From positions 496,001 through 560,000 of the forward strand of contig NZ_JBBUTI010000001.1 of the NCBI RefSeq assembly GCF_038066635.1: a DNA stretch of 64,000 bases, given 5' to 3'. Made by a program: the position numbers and the translations under genes. Positions 54,662 through 62,901 of this stretch are shown one piece after another. The notes beneath the pieces were generated by a model. It saw only the letters and a program-made list of their open reading frames with translations. It was not told where the DNA came from and did not search any database. The stretch is from Ideonella margarita (GTDB lineage: Bacteria; Pseudomonadota; Gammaproteobacteria; Burkholderiales; Burkholderiaceae_C). Within the stretch, counting starts at the first letter, position 1. Every line of letters begins with the position of its first letter.

Positions 54662-55728
54662 CGAACCTGGCTTTCCTTGTAGAAGCCGCTGTCCACCAGC
54701 ACCGGCTTCCAGTTGCTGCCGTCCACCGCCACCGGCTTGAGCAGGTAGGCGGGCACGATGCGGGCGCCGTTGTTGTAGGTCTTGGTGTCGTTCACCTCGG
54801 GCTGGCGGCCGCTCATCAGCGCGTCCACCATGTTCACCGTGACGCGGGCCAGCTCACGCGTGTCCTTGAACACGCTGGCGGCCTGCTCGCCCTTGATCAT
54901 CGACTTCACCGACGGAATTTCCGCGTCCTGGCCCGACACCACCGGGCAGGGCTGCTGCTTGCTGCAGTAGCCCACGCCCTTGAGTGACGACAGCACGCCG
55001 ATCGAGATACCGTCATACGGCGACAGCACCGCATGCAGGCGTTCCTTGCCGTAATAGGCCGACAGCAGGTTGTCCATGCGGGCCTGGGCCAGCGATGGGT
55101 CCCAGCGCAGCGTGCCCACCTTCTCCATGCCCAGTTGCTTGCTGCGCACCACCAGCTTGCCGCTGTCGAGGAAGGGCTTGAGCACGCTCATCGCGCCGTC
55201 GTAGAAGAAGAAGGCGTTGTTGTCGTCGGGCGAGCCACCGAACAGCTCGATGTTGAACGGGCCCTTGCCGGCCTTCAGGCCCAGCCGGTCCACGATCGAG
55301 GTGGCCTGCAGCACGCCGACCTGGAAGTTGTCGAAGGTGGTGTAGTAGTCGACGTTCTTCGTGCCGCGGATCAGCCGGTCATAGGCGATGACCTTGACCT
55401 TCTTGTCGGCCGCCTTCTGCAGGGTGCCCGACAAGGTGCTTCCGTCGATGGAGGCGATCACCAGCACCTTGGCGCCCTTGGTGATCATGTTCTCGATCTG
55501 GGCCAGCTGGTTCGGGATGTCGTCGTCCGCGTATTGCAGGTCGACCTTGTAGCCGCGTTCACGGAACACCTTGACCATGTTGTCGCCGTCGGTGATCCAG
55601 CGGGCCGCGCTCTTCGTCGGCATTGAAATGCCGACCAGGCCCTTGTCCTGGGCAAGAGCGGACTGGGTCAGCAGGCTGGTGGCCAGGCCGGCGGCCAGGG
55701 CGAATGTCGTCAGGGTTCTGCGTTGCAT
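54658..55728 (-). CDS. chvE: Sugar-binding periplasmic protein (ChvE-like)
   Basis: A 356-residue secreted protein; the signal MQRRTLTTFALAAGLATSLL is cut near ALA at about 26. The mature part tracks Agrobacterium ChvE almost segment by segment: MPTKSAARWITDGDNMVKVF, DDIPNQLAQIENMITKGAKV, FNIELFGGSPDDNNAFFFYD, MDNLLSAYYG and GQDAEIPSVKSMIKGEQ. ChvE binds glucose, xylose, galactose and arabinose, all products expected from the enzymes encoded here. A CxxxxxC pair (GVGYCSKQQPCPVV) is not typical of ChvE. An AAGGAG site precedes ATG 55728. Confidence 0.93.
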   Translation of the reverse strand: MQRRTLTTFALAAGLATSLLTQSALAQDKGLVGISMPTKSAARWITDGDNMVKVFRERGYKVDLQYADDDIPNQLAQIENMITKGAKVLVIASIDGSTLSGTLQKAADKKVKVIAYDRLIRGTKNVDYYTTFDNFQVGVLQATSIVDRLGLKAGKGPFNIELFGGSPDDNNAFFFYDGAMSVLKPFLDSGKLVVRSKQLGMEKVGTLRWDPSLAQARMDNLLSAYYGKERLHAVLSPYDGISIGVLSSLKGVGYCSKQQPCPVVSGQDAEIPSVKSMIKGEQAASVFKDTRELARVTVNMVDALMSGRQPEVNDTKTYNNGARIVPAYLLKPVAVDGSNWKPVLVDSGFYKESQVR

Positions 55729-55763
55729 GGATGGTCTCCTTGTGTGATGTGGGTGTTGTCGGT

Positions 55764-56936
55764 TCAGCGATCAGCGCTGACGATGGCCTTGATGACGGCG
55801 GGGTAGGCCTGGCGGCCGGTGTGTCGGTCAAAGACGCCCATGCCGTGCTCGCCCGTGCCGCCGTTGTCCCAGTACACCGGCACCATGCCGTTGGCGATGG
55901 CGACGCGTGCCACATGGCCGTTCCAGGCCTCGCGGTATTTCTCGGAGCCGGCGCGGGTGGTGCGGGCAATCACGCCGAACTCACCCAGGATCACCGGCAC
56001 GCCGCGGTCGGCGAACCGCGCCTTCATCCGCGCGAACTGCTGGCTGACATGGGCCTCGTCACCCCAGTTCGCCACGGCCGTCTTGTCGGTGGCGCCAGCG
56101 CCCCATTGCCACACGCTGCCCTTGTCATCGAGCGCAAATTCATACGGGTCGTAGAAGTGCACTTCCATCATCAGCCGCTCGCGGGCGCTGTCTTTCGGCA
56201 GCACCACGAAGTTCAGCGTGTGCTCGATGTTGGTGTTGAACCCCTGCACCACTAGGTGCCGCGTGGCGTTGTTGCCGCCGGTAGCGCGCACGGTATCGAC
56301 GAACAGCTGGTTGAAGCCGTTCTGCACCTTCACGTTCTCGGGCTTGGGCGTGCCCCAGTCACCGTCCACCATCACCTCGTTGGTACCGGCGAACAGCAGG
56401 AAGTCGTCGTGGTCGCGGAAGTGCGTGGCGATCTGCTTCCACAGCGTCACCAGCCGGGCATTGGCCATGTCCTGGGCGGCGTAGGTCGGCTGCATCCAGC
56501 CGCCGTCCCAGTGCATGTTGATCATCACGTACAGGCCGGCCTTGCGCGCATAGCCCACCACCTCGCTGACGCGGGCCATCCACTCGGGGCGGATGCGGTC
56601 TTGGGCGTCGGCATGGTCGTGCCAGGCCACCGGGATGCGGATGGTCTTGAAGCCGGCGGCCTTGACGGCGTCGATGAAAGCCTGGGTCACGCGCGGATTG
56701 CCCCAGGCGGTTTCGCCACCGATGGCTTCCAGCGAGTTGCCCAGGTTCCAGCCGGTGCCCATCTGGCGTGCCAGCTGGGTGCTGGTCAGCTCGCGCATGG
56801 CGCCAGCCTTGGACTGGGCTTGAGCGGTGCCACTGGTGGTGGCGAGCGCAGAGATGGCAGCGAGCGGGCCGGCACTGGCTGCACCGCCAGCCAGGGTCAG
56901 CAGGCGGGTCGTGAAGGTGCGTTTGTTCTGGTTCAT
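55764..56936 (-). CDS. GH5 endo-beta-glucanase (subfamily 4-like)
   Basis: A 390-residue exported enzyme (signal about 1-41, ending AQA). TGWNLGNSLEA and ETAWGNP open the TIM barrel as in GH5_4. E187 in FAGTNEVMV is the acid/base and E319 in ILGEFGV the nucleophile. HYDP-type substrate residues are in EVHFYDPYEF, and YWDNGG is the C-terminal Trp motif. GH5_4 enzymes cut xyloglucan, mixed-linkage glucan or cellulose; the alpha-xylosidase elsewhere in the locus favours xyloglucan. It lies between GH51 (32-base gap) and chvE (35 bases) on one strand. The subfamily is assigned by eye. Confidence 0.9.
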   Translation of the reverse strand: MNQNKRTFTTRLLTLAGGAASAGPLAAISALATTSGTAQAQSKAGAMRELTSTQLARQMGTGWNLGNSLEAIGGETAWGNPRVTQAFIDAVKAAGFKTIRIPVAWHDHADAQDRIRPEWMARVSEVVGYARKAGLYVMINMHWDGGWMQPTYAAQDMANARLVTLWKQIATHFRDHDDFLLFAGTNEVMVDGDWGTPKPENVKVQNGFNQLFVDTVRATGGNNATRHLVVQGFNTNIEHTLNFVVLPKDSARERLMMEVHFYDPYEFALDDKGSVWQWGAGATDKTAVANWGDEAHVSQQFARMKARFADRGVPVILGEFGVIARTTRAGSEKYREAWNGHVARVAIANGMVPVYWDNGGTGEHGMGVFDRHTGRQAYPAVIKAIVSADR

Positions 56937-56968
56937 GGGCGCTTTCGAAAAGGTGGGGGCGTGGGGTG

Positions 56969-58543
56969 TCAGGGCGTGGCCAGGCGCACCACCACGATGG
57001 AGCGGGGCGGCAGGTCGAGCGTCAGGCCCTGCGGCCCGGGGTGGGCGGCGTAGGGCGCGGGTTGCACGTGGCCGGGGCGGTCGAAGGTGTTGTGGCTGTC
57101 CATGGCTGGGGCGGTCAGCACACGGCCCGTGGCGGCTTGCTGCAGTCCGGTGCGCACGCTGGCGGGCCGGGTGGGGTCCAGGTTCACCAGCGCCAGGTGG
57201 GTGCTGCCATCGGCGGCGCGCGCGGCCGTCACGTCCACCGCCGGCAGGCTGATGTCGCCTTCGGTGTAGCGGGGGCTCTGCAGCGTCAGCTTCAACGGCG
57301 TCGCGCCCTGGAAGGGCAGGTACAAGTCGAACAGGTGGTAAGTCGGGGTCAGCAACATGCGTGGCCCGTCGGTCAGCACCAGGGCCTGCAGCACGTTCAC
57401 CATCTGTGCCAGATTGGCCATCTTCACGCGGTCGGTGTGCCGGTGAAAGACGTTGAAGGTGAGGGCGCCCACCATCGCGTCGCGCAGCGTGTTCTGCTGG
57501 TAGAGGAAGCCAGGGTTGCTGCCGGGTTCCTGGTCATGCCACATGCCCCATTCATCGACATACAAGGCCACGCGGCCGGCCGGGTCGTGGCGGTTCATGA
57601 TGGCGATGGTCTTGGCGACGTGCTCTTCCAGGCCGGTGGTCACCTCCTGCAGGGTCTTGGCCCAGCGCTGGCGGTCAAAGCCTGTCGCCAGGCCTTTCTG
57701 CTCCCAGGGGCCGGGCACGGTGTAGTGGTGCAGGCTGATCGCGTCCATGTCGTCGCGGGCCATCTGCATCATCACTTCGGTGACGCGCTCGTTGCCTTCG
57801 CCGTCGCCCGAGGCCACGCGCACCACCGGCGCCCGCAGGAAGGTGGCGTACTGCCGGTGCAGGTCGGCCGCGTACTCGGGCCGCATGTGGCCGCCGCAAC
57901 CCCAGCTCTCGTTGCCCACGCCGAAATAGCGCACCTTCCACGGCTTGTCGCGGCCGTTGCGGCGGCGCTCGTTCGCCAGGGCAGACGGGCTGTCCGAGGT
58001 CATGTACTCCAGCCACTGCGCCATGGCCCGTGGCGGCATCGAGCCCATGTTCCCGGCGATGTAGACCTCGGTGCCCAGCTGCTCGGCCAGGTCCATGAAC
58101 TCGTGGGTGCCCACCCGGTTGTCATCGGGCACATTGCCCCAGACCTTGTTCAGCCGGACTGGCCGTCTGGAGGGCGCGCCGATGCCGTCGCGCCAGTCGT
58201 AGTCATCGGCGAAGCAGCCGCCCGGCCAGCGGATTACCGGCACCTTCAGGCGGCGCAAGGCGCCCAGCACGTCATTGCGCCAGCCGCGGGTGTTCGGGAT
58301 GCGTGACTGCGGGCCCACCCACAGGCCGCCGTACACCCCGGTGCCCAGGTGCTCGACAAAGTGGCCATACACCGTGGGCTCGATGCGCGGGCCGGCGGCT
58401 TCGGTCAGCAGCGTCAGCGAGGCTTCGGCTGGTGTGATCGTGGCTGTGGTGGCAGCCTCGCAGGGCGAAGCTGCCAGCAGCACCAGCGTGGAGAGGGCTG
58501 CCAGGGCTGACCGAGTCAGCGCAGCATGGTGGGTTGGGAGCAT
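56969..58543 (-). CDS. GH51 alpha-L-arabinofuranosidase
   Basis: A 524-residue enzyme with a signal peptide (SALAALSTLVLLAASPCEA, to about 31). Catalytic E212 lies in FGVGNESWGCGG (acid/base) and E331 in YVDEWGMWHD (nucleophile). PVIRWPGGCFADDYDWRDGI is the GH51 barrel signature, and a beta-sandwich covers about 425-524. It would take L-arabinose off xyloglucan or arabinoxylan side chains in the periplasm or outside. The Cys in SPCEA at about 28 is a weak lipobox candidate. Some GH51 members are endoglucanases or xylosidases, so substrate is probable rather than sure. Confidence 0.92.
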   Translation of the reverse strand: MLPTHHAALTRSALAALSTLVLLAASPCEAATTATITPAEASLTLLTEAAGPRIEPTVYGHFVEHLGTGVYGGLWVGPQSRIPNTRGWRNDVLGALRRLKVPVIRWPGGCFADDYDWRDGIGAPSRRPVRLNKVWGNVPDDNRVGTHEFMDLAEQLGTEVYIAGNMGSMPPRAMAQWLEYMTSDSPSALANERRRNGRDKPWKVRYFGVGNESWGCGGHMRPEYAADLHRQYATFLRAPVVRVASGDGEGNERVTEVMMQMARDDMDAISLHHYTVPGPWEQKGLATGFDRQRWAKTLQEVTTGLEEHVAKTIAIMNRHDPAGRVALYVDEWGMWHDQEPGSNPGFLYQQNTLRDAMVGALTFNVFHRHTDRVKMANLAQMVNVLQALVLTDGPRMLLTPTYHLFDLYLPFQGATPLKLTLQSPRYTEGDISLPAVDVTAARAADGSTHLALVNLDPTRPASVRTGLQQAATGRVLTAPAMDSHNTFDRPGHVQPAPYAAHPGPQGLTLDLPPRSIVVVRLATP

Positions 58544-58571
58544 GGTGGCTTGCGGGTGGGTGAGGGCGCCG

Positions 58572-60164
58572 TCAGGGGCTGCCGAGGCGCTCGAAGGTGA
58601 CGAGCGCGATGTCGTTGCTGCGCATCGGCAGCTTCCAGTCCAGCTGGCCGGCCGGGCCCACCCGAACCACGCGGGTGGTTTCGGGGCGGTCGGTGGTCAG
58701 CGCATGCAGGCGGCGGATCTGCCCGGCGTTCGCGTCGGCCGGTGAGCCCATCTTCAGCCAGGCGGTGTAGGCATCGTTGGCTTCATGGCCGGTGCGGCGA
58801 ACGGTGATGCGCCACGTGCCGGGCTGGAGCTGGCTGAGCGAGAGCTGCACCGGTGCGGCCGGCACGCTGGGCACCGGCTTGCCGTAGAACGGCCGATTGC
58901 TCATCTTCTGGTCCGGGGTTTGCCAGTCCCACACCAGCACGCGGGTGTGGCGGCCTTCGGTGGCAGCAATGGTGTAGCCGTCGGTGGACGGCACTTCCAG
59001 GCCCTTCACCTCGTTGAGGTACTTCCAGGCGAACCAGGCGGGCTTGCGCACACCCTCGCGGGTCAGCAGGCCGAAGCCGCCGTGGAAGGTGGCATTGGGC
59101 GGGCCGGGCTCCTCGAACAGGTCGGTGTAGGTCCAGTAGCTCATGCCCTGCGCCAGGCCCTGCGTCTGCTTGAGCTTGGTCAGGATCCAGGGTGCGCTGA
59201 TGTAGCTGTCATGTACCTTGTCGCGCGGGTTGTAGCTGGTGCTCCACTCGGTGAAGAACAGCGGCAGACCGGGGAAGGCCGATGCACTGATCTGCTGGCG
59301 TACCCGGCGCACATCACCCACGATCGAATCCGGCGATGGCGACAGCTGGGTGTCTTCCACGCCCTTTTCATCGAGGAAGCCACCGTCCACGCCGTAGCTG
59401 TGGGTGGTCACGAAGTCCACCGGCACCTGGTTCGTCTTGGCGTAGGCCAGGAAGGGCTCGACCCAGTCGGCGCCAGCGGTGGACGGGCCGCCTACGCGCA
59501 GGGCCGGGTCGATGGCCTTGATGGTGCGGGCGGTGTCGGCATAAAGCTGGAAGTAGGCTGCCTGGTCGGCGTGCTCCCAGAAGCCATCGAGGTTGGGCTC
59601 GTTCCACACCTCGAAGTACCAGCTGCGCACTTCCTCGGCGCCGTAGCGGGCCTGCAGATGCCGCACGAAGTCATTCACCAGCGCCCGCCAGGCTTTCGGC
59701 TCGGGGTGCGAGGTGTTGCCCTTCCAGTAGAAGATCGACTGCTTCGAGGTGGCCATGGCCTCGGGCGTGAAGCCCAGTTCCACGAAGGGGCGCACGCCTG
59801 CCGCCAGCAGCTTGTCGTACAGGCGGTCGATGCCGCTGAAGTCATGCAACAGCTTGCCGTTGCTTTCGCGGACCGTGCCCAGCACGTCGTGGAAGATGGC
59901 GTGAAAGCGCACGGTGCGAAAGCCCAGTTCCTTCACGGCCAGCTTCAGGTGCGCCTGGCTGTCATCGCGGATCAGCGTGCCGGGGTAATCGGCGCCGACT
60001 GAAAGATCGAAGGACCGGTCGACCGGCGCGGTGGCCTTCGACACATCCAGCTTGATCACGCGGGGCGCGGGGGTGGCGGCGGCCACGGCAGACGTCGTGG
60101 CGGCCAGCGTCACCAGGGCCAGCGCCGCAGCGACGGAGCGGGCCTGTTGTTGGAGCTTGTGCAT
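58572..60164 (-). CDS. GH39-family beta-xylosidase-like enzyme
   Basis: A 530-residue exported protein (signal to about 28-30: SVAAALALVTLAATTSAVAA). The GH39 pattern is clear: RTVRFHAIFHD, the acid/base E189 in FEVWNEPNLDGFW, THSYGV and the nucleophile E306 in LFFTEWSTSYN. A C-terminal beta domain follows (about 430-530). ATG 60164 has no Shine-Dalgarno; the preceding CTCCTCC is instead the anti-SD sense, so translation may rely on coupling to the transporter gene 44 bases upstream. GH39 members cleave xylose from xylan fragments or act on other beta-linked sugars; which one cannot be read here. Confidence 0.9.
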   Translation of the reverse strand: MHKLQQQARSVAAALALVTLAATTSAVAAATPAPRVIKLDVSKATAPVDRSFDLSVGADYPGTLIRDDSQAHLKLAVKELGFRTVRFHAIFHDVLGTVRESNGKLLHDFSGIDRLYDKLLAAGVRPFVELGFTPEAMATSKQSIFYWKGNTSHPEPKAWRALVNDFVRHLQARYGAEEVRSWYFEVWNEPNLDGFWEHADQAAYFQLYADTARTIKAIDPALRVGGPSTAGADWVEPFLAYAKTNQVPVDFVTTHSYGVDGGFLDEKGVEDTQLSPSPDSIVGDVRRVRQQISASAFPGLPLFFTEWSTSYNPRDKVHDSYISAPWILTKLKQTQGLAQGMSYWTYTDLFEEPGPPNATFHGGFGLLTREGVRKPAWFAWKYLNEVKGLEVPSTDGYTIAATEGRHTRVLVWDWQTPDQKMSNRPFYGKPVPSVPAAPVQLSLSQLQPGTWRITVRRTGHEANDAYTAWLKMGSPADANAGQIRRLHALTTDRPETTRVVRVGPAGQLDWKLPMRSNDIALVTFERLGSP

Positions 60165-60208
60165 GGGAGGAGTGCGCAGGTGTTGCTTGGCGGTGGTCAG
60201 GCGCTGGT

Positions 60209-61681
60209 TCAGACCTGGCCGCGGCGGGCTTCGAGCGCGAGGCGGATTTCCGTCAGGCGCTTTTCGGTCAGCTGGAAGCGCAGGATCACGATCAACGCGA
60301 TCAGCAGGCCCACCACCGGGATGCCGGTCAGCAGCACGCGGATCATGGTCAGGGCGTCTTCGCCCTGCACCGGCAGCTTGGCGTCGAAGCCGGTGAACTG
60401 CAGGATCCAGCCGGAGGCGCCATTGCCCAGCGCCAGGCCGACCTTGGTGATCCACGACTGGCAGGCGGCGAACGAGCCTTCGCGGCGTTGGCCGGTTTCC
60501 AGCTCGTCGTGGTCGATGACGTCGGCCATGGCCGAGCCGTAGATCGTCCAGAAGCCCGCGCCGGTGAAGGCCACGCTGCCGCTGGCCAGCAGCTGCAGCA
60601 TCGGCAGCTCGGGGTTGTAGAAGAACCAGTCGCCGATGAAGGCGCAGATGGCCAGGCTCAGCACCGTGGCCAGTGCATTGCGCTTGCCCCAGCGGCGTGC
60701 CACCCAGCCGGCAAACGGAATGCCGGCCAGGCCCATCACCATGCCGGCCAGGCCCATGGCCGAGTTCCATTGCGTGCCCAGTGCCACGTCACCCTTGCAG
60801 ACGTAATACAGCGTCGTGTAGTAGCCCAGCATGCCCACCAAGGCGGTGGCCATGGCATAGGCCAGCATGGTGCCCAGCAGGATGCGGAAGGGGCCGTTGG
60901 CCAGGGTGCGGTAGAGGGTGTCCTTGAACGGCACCTTGTCGTGTCGCTTGACGACCAGGGTCTCGTAATAGCGCTCTCGCACCAGGAAGAAGATGGCCAG
61001 CGACAGCGCCACCATGATGGCGCCCAGGATGCTGCAGTACACCTGTGCGCCAAGCAGGATGTCGGGCTTGCCGTTGGCGTCGTTGAAGATCGCCATGGTG
61101 GTGAACTGCGCGGCCACGAACATCGCCAGTTCCGGCAGCTTCTGGATGGCGTTCTTGATCGACATCACGCTGGTGCGCTCGTGATAGTCGGGCGTCATCT
61201 CCGAGCCCAGGCTGGCCCAGGGCATGTTGAAGCAGCTCATCACAGGCACGTACACGGCCATCGAGATCAGGATGAAGACGAAGTACTCCTGATCGCTCCA
61301 GCCCCGGCCCACGGCGAACATCAGCGGCAGGCCGATGCCGGCCAGCACACCGCCCACGAGGATGAACGGCCGCCGGCGACCCCAGCGGGTGCGCGTGTTG
61401 TCAGACAGCCAGCCGAAGAAGGCGTCCGAGGCGGCGTCGATGAAGATCTTGATGCCCAGCGCCGTCGAGATCAGCCCCGGCGACATGCCTAGGAAGACGT
61501 TGAAGACGTGGAAGGCCAGCGACTGATAGAGCCAGTGCCCCCACATGTCCAGGAACGAGCCCAGGCCGTAGCCGATCTTCTGCGGCAGCGGCACGCGGTC
61601 CGGAATGCGGTCCGGGGCGGTGCCTGTGCGGGGGGCGGCGGCGTCGTTGGCGGCGTCAGCGGCGGCGGTGAGGGTAGACAT
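60209..61681 (-). CDS. GPH family sugar:cation symporter
   Basis: A 490-residue membrane protein with about 12 helices, after an Ala/Thr-rich N-terminus of 25 residues. Family features include KIGYGLGSFLDMWGHWLYQS, SDNTRTRWGRRRPFILVGG (the cytoplasmic loop 2-3 motif), SLGSEMTPDYHERTSVMSIK and GSAMADVIDHDELETGQRRE. This is the MelB/XylP/LacS-like glycoside-pentoside-hexuronide group, so it should import xylosides or small glucan fragments with H+ or Na+. It is the first gene of the seven-gene minus-strand operon. The CG-centred dyad lies 16 bases before its ATG. Confidence 0.9.
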   Translation of the reverse strand: MSTLTAAADAANDAAAPRTGTAPDRIPDRVPLPQKIGYGLGSFLDMWGHWLYQSLAFHVFNVFLGMSPGLISTALGIKIFIDAASDAFFGWLSDNTRTRWGRRRPFILVGGVLAGIGLPLMFAVGRGWSDQEYFVFILISMAVYVPVMSCFNMPWASLGSEMTPDYHERTSVMSIKNAIQKLPELAMFVAAQFTTMAIFNDANGKPDILLGAQVYCSILGAIMVALSLAIFFLVRERYYETLVVKRHDKVPFKDTLYRTLANGPFRILLGTMLAYAMATALVGMLGYYTTLYYVCKGDVALGTQWNSAMGLAGMVMGLAGIPFAGWVARRWGKRNALATVLSLAICAFIGDWFFYNPELPMLQLLASGSVAFTGAGFWTIYGSAMADVIDHDELETGQRREGSFAACQSWITKVGLALGNGASGWILQFTGFDAKLPVQGEDALTMIRVLLTGIPVVGLLIALIVILRFQLTEKRLTEIRLALEARRGQV

Positions 61682-61696
61682 CAGGAAGGCCTTTGT

Positions 61697-61710
61697 ATTT
61701 ATCGCTAAAG
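61697..61710 (-). promoter_or_regulatory. LacI-type operator before the GPH transporter operon
   Basis: Read on the minus strand it is CTTTAGCGATAAAT, matching the ATTTA-n-CG-n-TAAAT site at 46280-46293 in 12 of 14 positions. It lies 16 bases upstream of the transporter start codon and 77 bases downstream of the lacI stop. The promoter itself is unclear. Confidence 0.6.
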
Positions 61711-61786
61711 CAGCGCGGGGTCGTCGCGGCAGCTGGCTTGTCTCGGAACGCTTGTCTGGGCGTCGTGTGGAACTCTGTCGGGTCGG

Positions 61787-62875
61787 TCAGGGAATCAGCA
61801 CCGTGTCTGCCGGCGGCGCAGACAAGGTTTGACCGGGCACCAGCTCGGTCGGCAGCAGCACCTCGGTGGCCTGGCGTGCAGGCTGGCCGCGGTGCTTGGC
61901 TTCAATGGCCTGCATCAGCAGCGACACCGCCTGGTGGCCCATGTCGCGCAGCGGTTGCCGCACCGTGGCCAGGCGGGTGGTGCGGGCCAGCAGCGTGTCG
62001 TCGAAACCGACCACCGACACGTCTTGCGGCACCCGCAGGCCCAGGCCGGCCAGGATGTCGATGCAGCCCAGCGCCACGGCGTCGTTGGCCGCGAAGATGG
62101 CCTCGGGCATCGGCTGGCCGCGATGGCGCTCCAGCCACTCGGTGAGCACGCGGCGGCCGGACGAGGCGGAGTAGTCGCTGTGCAGGATCTGCCCCGGGTT
62201 GACGGTCAGGCCTGCCTCGGCATGCGCCCGCCGGAAACCGTCGATCCGGCGCTGGGCGCCGCTGCTGGTGTTCGGGCCGGCCAGGTGCAGCACGCGGCGG
62301 TGGCCCAGGCTCAGCATGTGCGCCACCATCGCATGCGCACCGGCCTCTTCATCAGACGCCACATTGCCCACCCCCGGCATCGCATGGTTGGCGTGGATCG
62401 CCACGAACGGCGTGTGGTCGGGCAACTGCGCCGCGTCGTCGGGGTTGATCAGGGGGGCCAGCAGGATGAGGCCGTCGATGCGGCCGTCGCAGATCGCCGG
62501 CAGGCGGCTGCCCACCTGCTGCCAGTCGGGCATGGCGAACACGGTGGTGTTCTGCCCGGCTGCGGCGGCGGCTTCGATGACGCCGTTGAAGACTTCGAGG
62601 AAGTACTGGTTCAGCTCGTTGCCCGACAGCGTGGTGGCCAGCCCGATGGTGTTGAGCCGGCGCTCGGCCAAGCCGCGCGCGGTGGCGTTCGGGCGGTATT
62701 GCAGCTTGTCGGCCGCCGCCAGAATGCGTTGCCGCGTCTCGTCGGAGATGCGGGTGGAGGTGCGTGCACCATTGAGCACCGTCGAGGCGGCCATGGCAGA
62801 AACACCGGCCTCCCGGCCGACATCGGCCAGGGTGGCGGCGTGCCGGGCTTTGCGGGGCTTGGCTTGATCAGACAT
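61787..62875 (-). CDS. LacI family transcriptional regulator
   Basis: A 362-residue repressor: HTH ATLADVGREAGVSAMAASTV with hinge helix region RYRPNATARGL-like (LQYRPNATARGLAERR), then a periplasmic-binding-like effector domain (TIGLATTLSGNELNQYFLEV, FAANDAVALGCIDIL, DVSVVGFDDTLLARTTR). ATG 62875 is chosen; a TTG start at 62905 would overlap the GH1 stop. It follows GH1 in the same direction. The dyads at 46280 and 61697 have the CG-centred symmetry that this family binds, so it likely controls both arms of the locus, with an oligo- or monosaccharide inducer unknown. Confidence 0.9.
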   Translation of the reverse strand: MSDQAKPRKARHAATLADVGREAGVSAMAASTVLNGARTSTRISDETRQRILAAADKLQYRPNATARGLAERRLNTIGLATTLSGNELNQYFLEVFNGVIEAAAAAGQNTTVFAMPDWQQVGSRLPAICDGRIDGLILLAPLINPDDAAQLPDHTPFVAIHANHAMPGVGNVASDEEAGAHAMVAHMLSLGHRRVLHLAGPNTSSGAQRRIDGFRRAHAEAGLTVNPGQILHSDYSASSGRRVLTEWLERHRGQPMPEAIFAANDAVALGCIDILAGLGLRVPQDVSVVGFDDTLLARTTRLATVRQPLRDMGHQAVSLLMQAIEAKHRGQPARQATEVLLPTELVPGQTLSAPPADTVLIP

Positions 62876-62901
62876 CGGGCAGGGGCTGGCGTCGAAGAGG
62901 G

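Noticed and set aside
56966..58306. Plus-strand open frame of 446 codons opposite GH51
   Set aside because: Shadow frame, no recognisable motif; GH51 catalytic residues are on the minus strand.
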